Origin: JBBRYW01 sp038253945
GTDB lineage: Bacteria; Actinomycetota; Thermoleophilia; Gaiellales; Gaiellaceae
Direction: 5' to 3'
Length of the DNA stretch: 64,000 nt
Assembly (NCBI GenBank): GCA_038253945.1
Contig: JBBSGR010000005.1
Location: forward strand, 1 to 64,000
Under the pieces are notes generated by a model. That model made no database searches, had not been told where the DNA came from, and worked only from the letters and a program-made list of their open reading frames with translations. Position numbers and translations under genes: made by a program. Position 1 is the first letter of the stretch. Every line of letters begins with the position of its first letter. Positions 42,004 to 49,067 of the stretch are shown here, piece after piece.

Positions 42004-43019
42004 CCGCCGGTCGCAGTCCGGTGCGCGCGCGCCGGCCCCGACTCGATCCTGGAGACGAGCTCGTAGGTGATCGTGTCGGCGACGCGCGCGTGCTCCTCCG
42101 CGAGCACTCCGTCCCCGATGATGGTCACGGGCGTCGCCGTGCGCAGCTTCCCACCGAGCTCGACGGCGAACGCGTCCATCGAGACGGTTCCGACCACGCG
42201 CCGCCGCTCGCCGTCCACCAGAACCTCGGTTCCCGTCAGATCGCGCCGGAAGCCGTCCGCGTAGCCGACCGGGACCAGGCCGATCCAGGTCGGCTCGCGC
42301 GCCACGAAGCGCCGGCCGTACCCGGTGCTCTCTCCGGCCTGGAGCAGCTTGACCTGCGCGAGCGAGCTCCGCCACGCGAGCACGGGCGCGAGGCCGTCGT
42401 CGGCCGGATCGGTTCGGAACGGCGAGAGCCCGTAGAGCGCGATCCCGCAGCGGGCGGCGTCGAAGCGGGCGGCGGGAAGGCGGAGAGCGGCCGCGCTGTT
42501 CGCGATGTGATGCGTCAGGCGGGGATGGGCAGAGACCGCCTCGCGAAATCGCTCCACCTGGCGCGCGGCGAAGGCGGGGTCGCAGTCGGCCGTGGCGAGG
42601 TGGCTCATCAGCCCGACGACCTGCCTCGGCGGCTGCGCCAGCTCACCGAGCCCCCACCGGCCCATGCCGGTATCCAGCTTCACGTGCACGGGAACGCCCT
42701 CGGGCACGGCATCGTCCGTCGCGACGAGCTCCAGTCCGGCGAGGTGCGCGTCCACCACGTCGCGCGCGGCCGTCGGTCCCATGACGAGAATGCGCGCCTC
42801 CGGGAACCGCGGGCGCAGCTCGAGCGCTTCGCTGATGGTGGCGACGCAGAGTGCGCTCGCGCCTGCCGCGAGCGCGGCGCGAGCCACGTCGCCGGCCCCG
42901 TGCCCGTACCCGTCCGCCTTGACGACCGCCCAGAGCTCGGCTCCGCCGAGGGCACGGAGAAGCGTGCGCGCGTTCTGCCGAACGGCGCCCAGGTCGATGG
43001 TCAGCTCAGAGCGGTGCAC
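42000..43019 (-). CDS. alr: Alanine racemase
   Basis: A 339-residue PLP enzyme interconverting L- and D-alanine for peptidoglycan. The PLP Lys is K34 (AVVKADGYGHGA). The catalytic Tyr is Y253 (PVGYADGFRRD). The block HVKLDTGMGRWG and YGLSP are typical. It overlaps the downstream nucleotidyltransferase gene by 4 bases (ATGA) and the upstream NmrA-like gene by 14 bases. It belongs to the acpS-nnrDE-alr cell-wall/housekeeping block, common in actinobacteria. Confidence 0.96.
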   Translation of the reverse strand: MHRSELTIDLGAVRQNARTLLRALGGAELWAVVKADGYGHGAGDVARAALAAGASALCVATISEALELRPRFPEARILVMGPTAARDVVDAHLAGLELVATDDAVPEGVPVHVKLDTGMGRWGLGELAQPPRQVVGLMSHLATADCDPAFAARQVERFREAVSAHPRLTHHIANSAAALRLPAARFDAARCGIALYGLSPFRTDPADDGLAPVLAWRSSLAQVKLLQAGESTGYGRRFVAREPTWIGLVPVGYADGFRRDLTGTEVLVDGERRRVVGTVSMDAFAVELGGKLRTATPVTIIGDGVLAEEHARVADTITYELVSRIESGPARAHRTATGG

Positions 43020-43929
43020 CGGCGTAGTTTCGCCTGAGCTCGGACCTGTAGGTGCGCCCGAGTCCGTGCGCGCTCGCCTCGACCCAGGCGCGAAAGCTCT
43101 CCCGCCCTCGCGGCCGCTGGCCCGAGACGAGGAGGCCCGCCATCAGGCCGTCGAGCTCCTCGCGTGTCAGGACGACGTCGCGGCGGAGGCGACCGAGCGT
43201 CCCGGCGAGCGCCAGCGCGGCGGGCGGCGGCGCCCGGACGATGCGAGCCCGACTGCCGACGGCCGCCGCCAGCAGCCGCACGAGCTCGCGGAACGAGTAC
43301 GCCTCCGGCCCGGCTGCGTCGACCGTGATGTCGTCCACCGCACCGGCCGCGTCGACCGCGATGGCCGCGGTGTCGGACACGGACACGGGCTGCACCCGGT
43401 AGCCGCCGGACCCCGGGACGACGAAGAGCGGAGTCCGCCGCAGGATCCACGCGATGTTGTTGACGAGGATGTCCTCTGGACCGAAGACGAGCGTGGGCCG
43501 CACGATCGCGTACGAGATTCCAGCGGCGGCGACGTCTCTCTCGAGCTGCGCCTTCCCTCTGAAGTACGGCAGCTGCGAGCTCGAGGCGTTCGTGACGCTC
43601 AGATGGACGAAGCGCCGGACGCCGGCCTCCCGTGCCGCAGTCAGCAGTCGGCCGGTGTTCTCGATCGCGCGGGCGAACGTCGATCCGCCATGCTCGAAGC
43701 GGATCCAGTAGGTGTTGTAGAGGGTGGAGGCCCCGCGCAAGCTATCCGCGAGCGCGGCGGGGTCGCCGAAGCGGAACGGGACCGCCTCGACGCGGCCGGC
43801 GAGCTCCCCGGTCGGGTCGGCGTGCCGAGTGAGCGTGCGAACGCGCCTGCCCGACTCGAGCAGGCGTGCTGCGATCGCGCGCCCGCTGTAGGAGAACGCG
43901 CCGGTGACGACATCGAAGTCAGAGGTCAA
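43006..43929 (-). CDS. NAD(P)-binding protein, NmrA/atypical SDR
   Basis: A protein of about 307 residues if TTG 43929 is the start (MTSDFDVVTGAFSYSG). It has a Rossmann-like GAFSYSGRAIAARLLESGR, then LRGASTLYNTYWIRFEHGGS, ARRFVHLSVTNASSSQLPYF (seen as FVHLSVTNASSSQLPYFRG) and YAIVRPTLVFGPEDILVNNI. These fit the NmrA/complex I NDUFA9-like atypical SDR group, which often lacks classical catalysis and may sense or bind NAD(P). The TTG start overlaps the MBL gene stop by 11 bases. It sits between alr and the MBL-fold gene in an operon. Confidence 0.85.
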   Translation of the reverse strand: MTSDFDVVTGAFSYSGRAIAARLLESGRRVRTLTRHADPTGELAGRVEAVPFRFGDPAALADSLRGASTLYNTYWIRFEHGGSTFARAIENTGRLLTAAREAGVRRFVHLSVTNASSSQLPYFRGKAQLERDVAAAGISYAIVRPTLVFGPEDILVNNIAWILRRTPLFVVPGSGGYRVQPVSVSDTAAIAVDAAGAVDDITVDAAGPEAYSFRELVRLLAAAVGSRARIVRAPPPAALALAGTLGRLRRDVVLTREELDGLMAGLLVSGQRPRGRESFRAWVEASAHGLGRTYRSELRRNYAGAPL

Positions 43930-44773
43930 CGAGCATCGTGTCGTAAGCGAAGGTGACGTTTCGGCCCTCTGCTGGGAGCCGCAGTTCAAGCCGCTTCAGA
44001 TCGCCGTAGGAGACCCCGTCCATCTCCTCGATGTGCGTCATCACCACGCGGTCGGCACCAAGCTCGTCGACCATCCCGAGCGTCTCGGCGAACGTCGCCT
44101 CGGCCCGCAGAATCGGATGCTCCACCGGAATGCGCCGCTCGCCCGTAAAGGGGTCGAGCTCGACCACGCCCATCGGGATCACGGCCAGGTCCACCCCGCG
44201 GACCCACTCCGGCGGAGTCCAGCCGTTCAGCTCGTCCATCGCGATCAGCGCGCGGCGGCCGTTCTCCTCCAGGACGAACGCGTAGACGTACTCCTCCGCC
44301 AGCCGGAACGGGGTCACCCGCGCGCCGTCGAGCTCGATCGACTCGCCGTCCGGAATCTCGACGACCCCGACCCAGCCTCGCTCCTGCATGTACGCGAGGT
44401 GCTCTCGGCCGCCGAGGTGAGCACGGAAGTCTGCGGCCACCCCCTGCGGCAGGTAGATCGGGCGCCGCGTCGGCTGCCTGGGCCAGCGACGCCACTCGGT
44501 CTGCAGCACCTCCCAGACGCGCCGGCCCATGACGTGATCGGGGTGCCAGTGGGAGTAGAGGCCCGCCCGAACCCTGTCGACTCGCGACCGGTTGAGCTCG
44601 AGAACGATGTCCTCCGAGGTGTCGATCAGGAGGTCGGGCCCGTGGACGAAGAGACCCGGCCCCGCGCGGGAGTAGGGAACGCCCTTGGCCCGCGCCTCGA
44701 CGCAAACGCGGCAGCCGCAGCCCGGTCGCGGCGTGACTCCGGCGCCGGCTGTGCCGAGGAGCTCGACCTTCAC
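43919..44773 (-). CDS. MBL-fold metallo-hydrolase (PhnP-like)
   Basis: A 284-residue metallo-beta-lactamase-fold hydrolase. The N-terminal cysteine cluster CGCRVCVEARAKG (PhnP/ElaC-type zinc site) is followed by the metal motif SHWHPDH and further ligand motifs (VMTHIEEMD, with a late His). The chemistry is probably phosphodiesterase-like; the substrate is unknown. It overlaps nnrDE by ATGA and the NmrA-like gene by 11 bases, so the block is translationally coupled. Confidence 0.87.
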   Translation of the reverse strand: MKVELLGTAGAGVTPRPGCGCRVCVEARAKGVPYSRAGPGLFVHGPDLLIDTSEDIVLELNRSRVDRVRAGLYSHWHPDHVMGRRVWEVLQTEWRRWPRQPTRRPIYLPQGVAADFRAHLGGREHLAYMQERGWVGVVEIPDGESIELDGARVTPFRLAEEYVYAFVLEENGRRALIAMDELNGWTPPEWVRGVDLAVIPMGVVELDPFTGERRIPVEHPILRAEATFAETLGMVDELGADRVVMTHIEEMDGVSYGDLKRLELRLPAEGRNVTFAYDTMLVDL

Positions 44774-46176
44774 CGGACGAGCGCGCCCGGCAGCGCCTCG
44801 ATGACGTCGGAGGCGATGAGGCCCGCTCCCTGCGAGGCCTCGATCGCGGCTTCGACGTGCGCGCGAGCCGCGGCGGCGGTCGCGAGCCGGGCGTCCATCC
44901 CCTTCGCGAGAAACGCTCCGATGATCCCGGTGAGCACGTCCCCGGTGCCCGCCGTCGCGAGGCCGGCGAAGCCGTCGCTCACGAGGGTCGCCCGTCCGGG
45001 CGCAGCGATGACCGTACTTGCACCCTTCAGCAGGACGATGCAGTGGAACCGCTCGACGGCCAGCCGAGCTGCCTCGAGACGATGAGCATCGACCCAGATC
45101 GAGGACTCGCCGAGGAGCCCGGCAAGCTCGCCCGAGTGCGGCGTGAGAACGCGCGGCCCGGGCCAGTCGCCGGGCTCGAGTCCGAACAGTGCATCCGCGT
45201 CGACGACGACCGGCAGCTCCAGCTCTCTCAGGAGGCGCTCGACGACGCGCCTCGTCCCATCGCTCCGCCCCAGGCCCGGCCCGAGCGCGACAGATCCCGC
45301 CTTCCGAGCCAACCGAAGGATCTCGTCGGCGGCGTCGTCGGCGATCAGTCCCTCGGAATCCTCCTCGAGCGGCCGCTTGACGGCCTCGAGCAGTCGCTGC
45401 TCGAAGACCGGGAGCGCGGAGCGAGGCGCGGCCACCGTTACGTACCCGGCGTCGGCGCGCATGGCCGCCATCGCGACGAGCGACGGCGCGCCGGTGAGTC
45501 CCGGGGATCCGCCGACGACGAGCACGTGGCCCGCCGTGTACTTGGTGTCGGTCGGCCGTCGCAGCGGGACGAGCTCGAGGATCTCGGACGTCACGGCGGC
45601 GTGCTCGGTGTCGACCGGGTCGAGGCCGATGTCGACGAGCTCGATCGTGCCGGCGTGAAAGGCGCCTGGAGCGACGCGAAGCCCGACCTTCTCCCCGTGA
45701 AAGGTCACGGTGACGTCGGCGCGGACGGCCCCGCCCGCGACCTCGCCCGTCGACGCGTCGACCCCCGACGGAACATCGATGGCTACAACCGGAACCCCGA
45801 GGTCGTTCATCTGCGCGATCAGCCGCGCGGCACCCGGTCGTGGAGTCCCGGTGAAGCCGGTTCCGAAGAGCGCGTCGATCACGGCATCCGGCGAGCCGAG
45901 GTCCCTCTCCTCGTCGTCGGCCTTCGCGTCGACGATCTTCACCTGCCGGCCGGCCTCGCGCAACGCCCTCGCCGCCACCCGGCCGTCACCCCCGTTCGAC
46001 CCCCCGCCGCAGACGACCGTGAACGAGGACGCTTCGGAGAACCACTCGAGCGCCTGCTCGGCGACCGCGCTGCCCGCACGCTCCATCAGATCGCGCATCG
46101 ACTCGGGATAGCCCGGATGGGCCTCCTCGGCCGCGCGCATCTCGGCAGCGGTATACAGAGGGTCAAACATCATCAT
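44770..46176 (-). CDS. nnrDE: Bifunctional NAD(P)H-hydrate epimerase/dehydratase
   Basis: A 468-residue two-domain repair enzyme. The N-terminal YjeF/NnrE epimerase domain (about 1-215) carries VVCGGGSNGGDGRVAARALR and AIDVPSGVDASTGEV. The C-terminal NnrD kinase-like dehydratase domain (about 225-468) has TAGHVLVVGGSPGLTGAPSL, GPGLGRSDGTR, LTPHSGELAGLLG and AGTGDVLTGIIGAFLAKGMD. Together they repair hydrated NAD(P)H. Three Met codons open the frame. Neighbours acpS, alr and the MBL gene are the expected context in actinobacteria. Confidence 0.95.
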   Translation of the reverse strand: MMMFDPLYTAAEMRAAEEAHPGYPESMRDLMERAGSAVAEQALEWFSEASSFTVVCGGGSNGGDGRVAARALREAGRQVKIVDAKADDEERDLGSPDAVIDALFGTGFTGTPRPGAARLIAQMNDLGVPVVAIDVPSGVDASTGEVAGGAVRADVTVTFHGEKVGLRVAPGAFHAGTIELVDIGLDPVDTEHAAVTSEILELVPLRRPTDTKYTAGHVLVVGGSPGLTGAPSLVAMAAMRADAGYVTVAAPRSALPVFEQRLLEAVKRPLEEDSEGLIADDAADEILRLARKAGSVALGPGLGRSDGTRRVVERLLRELELPVVVDADALFGLEPGDWPGPRVLTPHSGELAGLLGESSIWVDAHRLEAARLAVERFHCIVLLKGASTVIAAPGRATLVSDGFAGLATAGTGDVLTGIIGAFLAKGMDARLATAAAARAHVEAAIEASQGAGLIASDVIEALPGALVR

Positions 46177-46240
46177 CGTCGTCGCGCCGGCGCACGGCCT
46201 GCTCTCCTCGTGAATGATGGATTGCCCCGCCCCGCCGCCG

Positions 46241-46321
46241 AAGGGCCCGTCCGGAAAGTGGCCGCGGTCGCGCCACGTAGCGCCTGTCAGGCGCCCTGGT
46301 CGACTTTCCGGACGGGCCCTT
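46241..46321. repeat. Perfect 19-bp inverted repeat with an inner hairpin
   Basis: AAGGGCCCGTCCGGAAAGT at 46241-46259 is the exact reverse complement of 46303-46321. The 43-base spacer contains a second stem, GCGCCT/AGGCGC with a 3-nt loop (46280-46294). It lies between acpS and nnrDE, in a 210-bp gap without a gene, so the element is one large stem with an inner stem-loop. It could be a terminator, an attenuator, or a MITE. Interrupting an otherwise coupled block is notable. Confidence 0.6.
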
Positions 46322-46386
46322 GGGCCGGGCTTGCCCGGCGAGAGGCCCGCTACGGCGTGGATCGACGTTGCGCAGAAGGAGGGGGC

Positions 46387-46761
46387 TCACGGGGGAACCA
46401 CGGGTTCACCCGTGATCAGGCAAACCGCTGCCGCCAGCTCCCTCGAGTGGGTCATCGAGAGCTCGATCCGCCCGGCGCCCATTCGCTCCGCCGCTTGCTT
46501 CGTGCGGCCCGACAGATGCACGCCGGGCTTCGGCCGACCGCGGATCTCGATCTCCTTCCAGGTGAAGTAGACGCCGACGCCGAGCGCCTTCCCGACGGCC
46601 TCCTTGCCGGCGAAGCGGGCCGCGTAGTGCTGCGGTGGATTCGGGCGCGAGTCGCAGTAGGCTCGCTCGGCCTCGGTGAAGCAGCGCTCCCGGAATCCCT
46701 CGTAACGATCGAGCGCCTGCCGGATGCGAGCGATCTCGATCGCGTCAAGACCCACGCGCAT
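46387..46761 (-). CDS. acpS: Holo-[acyl-carrier-protein] synthase
   Basis: A 124-residue phosphopantetheinyl transferase that activates ACP. Characteristic are VGLDAIEIARIRQAL (metal Asp), CFTEAERAYCDSRPNPPQHY, AARFAGKEAVGKALGVG and the late LSMTHSRELAAAVCLI. The FAGKEA motif supplies the catalytic residues. It overlaps the HAD-IIA gene upstream by 17 bases. The inverted repeat lies just past its stop. It works with the FAS genes such as fabI elsewhere in the window. Confidence 0.93.
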   Translation of the reverse strand: MRVGLDAIEIARIRQALDRYEGFRERCFTEAERAYCDSRPNPPQHYAARFAGKEAVGKALGVGVYFTWKEIEIRGRPKPGVHLSGRTKQAAERMGAGRIELSMTHSRELAAAVCLITGEPVVPP

Positions 46762-47530
46762 GCTGGTCCAGCCAGTCGGGCAAATCAGAGATCGAGTCGA
46801 CGACGGCGTCGGGTCGAGGGCGCCCCGCGTCGAGGTCGGACTCGCGAAACTTGCCCGTTCGGACCAGGATCGTCCTCATCCCGATGCTCTGCGCGCCCGC
46901 GATGTCGCTGTCGAGATCGTCGCCGACCATCCAGGAGAGCCCTGCGTCGGCGTCGAGCGACTCGAGCGCGGCCCCGAAGTACTCCGCGCTCGGCTTCCCG
47001 AGCACGGTTGCCTCGATCCCAGCCGCGTACTCGAGACCCGCGACGAAGGCGCCGGCGTCGAGCAGCGGCCCGCGTGAGGTCTGCCACCAGCGGTTCTTGT
47101 GCAGGCAGTAGAGAGCGGCGCCCGACTCGAGCTCCTCGAAGGCGCGCGCGAGGTTCATGTAGCTGAAGACCTGATTCGTCTCGGGCGTCTCGTCTGCGCC
47201 GCCGAGCAGAACTGCCTCGGCGTGGTCGCCGACGAGCTCGATTCCCTTTAGATCCTCGACGATCGCAGGCATCGCGAGCACGAGGACGCGTTTCCCGGCG
47301 AGGATCTGCGCGGCGGCCCGGGCCGTCGTCTGGAGCTCCTCTTCGTCGAGGCTCACCCCGATCTTCCGCAGCTCCTCGGCCAGCTCCTGCCGTGACCGAG
47401 TCGTGTTGTTCGTGACGAAGCGGAGCCGGTGGCCGTCGCTTCGCAGCTGGCGAACCGCGTTCGCGGCCCCGTCGATCGCCGCGCCAGAGACGTGGAGGAC
47501 GCCGTCGACGTCCAGCAGAATGGCTGACAT
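46745..47530 (-). CDS. HAD-superfamily hydrolase, class IIA
   Basis: A 261-residue NagD/phosphoglycolate phosphatase-like HAD-IIA hydrolase. Motif I is ILLDVDGVLHVSG (D near residue 6), motif II is VTNNTTRSR, LGKPSAEYF carries the Lys, and motif IV is WMVGDDLDSDIAGAQSIG. These enzymes dephosphorylate small metabolites. The start ATG overlaps the divergent arfB start by 2 bases, so the two share a promoter region. It runs into acpS by 17-bp overlap. Confidence 0.92.
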   Translation of the reverse strand: MSAILLDVDGVLHVSGAAIDGAANAVRQLRSDGHRLRFVTNNTTRSRQELAEELRKIGVSLDEEELQTTARAAAQILAGKRVLVLAMPAIVEDLKGIELVGDHAEAVLLGGADETPETNQVFSYMNLARAFEELESGAALYCLHKNRWWQTSRGPLLDAGAFVAGLEYAAGIEATVLGKPSAEYFGAALESLDADAGLSWMVGDDLDSDIAGAQSIGMRTILVRTGKFRESDLDAGRPRPDAVVDSISDLPDWLDQHARGS

Positions 47531-47939
47531 GGAGGCCGAGTCTATTCGCGTCACGTCGTCGGTCGCGATCCCGCTCTCCGAGATCACGCTGCGCTTCTCG
47601 CGCTCGAGCGGGCCGGGCGGGCAGCACGCGCAGCGCTCCGAGACTCGCGTCGAGGCGGTCTTCGACGTCGCGGCCTCGCAGACGCTCACCGAGACCGAGC
47701 GGCGCCGGGTGCTCGCGAAGGCCGGCCCCGTCCTGCGGGCGATCGCGCAAGACGAGCGAAGTCAGCTGCGAAACCGCGAGCTTGCGCTCGAGCGGCTCGC
47801 CGCAACCTTGCGGGCCGCGTTACACGTGGAGCGCCCGCGGCGCCCGACGCGCCCGACGAAGGCGGCCCGAGAGGAGCGTCTGACGGGCAAGCGGCGCCGC
47901 TCGCAGCAGAAGCGACTGCGCCGGCCGCCCGACGAATGA
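47529..47939 (+). CDS. arfB: Alternative ribosome-rescue peptidyl-tRNA hydrolase (ArfB/YaeJ)
   Basis: A 136-residue protein with the GGQ motif (SSGPGGQHAQRSETRVEAVF) that hydrolyses peptidyl-tRNA on stalled ribosomes, and a basic C-terminal tail (RPTKAAREERLTGKRRRSQQ, then KRLRR) that enters the empty mRNA channel. It is a short release-factor homologue with no codon-recognition domain. The ATG at 47529 is divergent from the HAD gene. The stop overlaps the next gene's likely ATG (ATGA). Confidence 0.94.
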   Translation: MEAESIRVTSSVAIPLSEITLRFSRSSGPGGQHAQRSETRVEAVFDVAASQTLTETERRRVLAKAGPVLRAIAQDERSQLRNRELALERLAATLRAALHVERPRRPTRPTKAAREERLTGKRRRSQQKRLRRPPDE

Positions 47940-48528
47940 GCGGTGAGTCGTGGTGGGAGCCACTGTCGCTCGACGACGTGGTGTCCCTGATGGGAGACTC
48001 CCGGCGCCCTGGTGGATTGCCGGCGGCTGGGCGATCGACCTGCACGCGGGCCGGCAGACGCGCGAGCATCGGGACGTCGACATCCTGTTGCTGCGGGACG
48101 ACCAGCTCCTGATCCAGGCTCAGCTGCCCTTCTGGGAGATTCAGATCGCGCACGGCGGGCGCCTCGAGCCATGGCCGGCCCGCAAGCGGGTCGCGCCGCC
48201 GCGAGGCGGGTTCTGGGCGAGAAGCGATCCCGGCGGGCCGTGGCAGATTCAGTTTCTCCTTGCCGACCATGAATCGAACGAGTGGATTCACAAGCACGAC
48301 CCGTCGATCCGCCTGCGGCTCGGCGAGATCGGCCTGCGCGGCCGCGACGGAATCCCGTTCCTTCGGCCGGAGCTGGTCCTGCTCTTCAAGTCGCGCCGCC
48401 CGCGAGAACGGGACGAGCAGGATCTCGTGACCGCGCTTCCGCGACTGGATCGCGTTGCGCGGGCGCGCCTTCGCGCGTGGCTGCCCCTCGACCATCCGTG
48501 GCACGGGAAGCTGCGGGAGTCAGCCTGA
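47936..48528 (+). pseudogene. Aminoglycoside nucleotidyltransferase-like gene with a 5' frameshift
   Basis: The likely start ATG 47936 overlaps the arfB stop and reads MSGESWWEPLSLDDVVSLMG, then leaves frame near 48000-48010. The remainder continues in another frame as PWWIAGGWAIDLHAGRQTRE, HRDVDILLLRDDQL, and ends ARLRAWLPLDHPWHG at 48528. This is the nucleotidyltransferase family related to LinA/AAD (GGWALD and RxHxDxD motifs). A functional protein could also start at GTG 47950 with a different N-terminus. One indel explains everything, so an assembly error is plausible. Confidence 0.7.
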
Positions 48529-48558
48529 GCTGGGAACGAGCCGGTACGGCAGCTTCTC

Positions 48559-49067
48559 CTAGCGTCCGACCACGCGGCCTTTCGCTAAATCGACGATGCG
48601 AAGCCACGACTTGTCGGGCACGTTCACGAAGGCTCGTCGACCGAGCACTGCGTCGACGAACACACCCTGCCCCGCAAAGAGCCGGAACTGACTGCGCCCG
48701 TCCAGGCCCGCCGGGTTGCGCGGCGAGGGTGACACGACCGGCCTCCCCCCGTAGCAGCACGCCGGAGAGAATCTGCACGGCGGCGCGTGCATAGGCTCAG
48801 ACAGAACGAGCTCACAGTGGCCAGGGGCGTGGGCCCCGAGCTTCCTCGCGAGTCGGTGAGCCGCCGGTGCCTCTCGCTCGGATCCGAACAGCCGGAGCTG
48901 ATCGACGAGCCACAGGTTCCCTTCCTCGGTCAGATCCACGGCGAGGACACGCGCTCACGAGCCGTTCGCGATCCATGTAGCCAACGAGAGCGAGGGCCGA
49001 TCGGCTAGCGCTGCCCTCCCCGGCGTCGACGGACGCCACGCTCAAGCGTGCGCTGCGTCGAGGGGCC
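48559..49067 (-). pseudogene. Hypothetical protein, probably frameshifted
   Basis: The C-terminal 126 residues, from GTG 48939, read VDLTEEGNLWLVDQLRLFGS and end VPDKSWLRIVDLAKGRVVGR, a plausible natural sequence. Upstream the same frame has a TGA at about 48959. Another frame carries the better N-terminus MAPRRSARLSVASVDAGEGS and SALALVGYMDRERLVS. Joining them through a single indel at about 48955 gives a protein of about 170 residues. It is unrecognised, and it overlaps the 3' end of the esterase-M23 gene. Confidence 0.45.

Noticed and set aside
48957..48961. In-frame TGA upstream of VDLTEEG as selenocysteine
   Set aside because: The N-terminal part that fits is in another frame, so an indel explains it; no SECIS-like hairpin follows.
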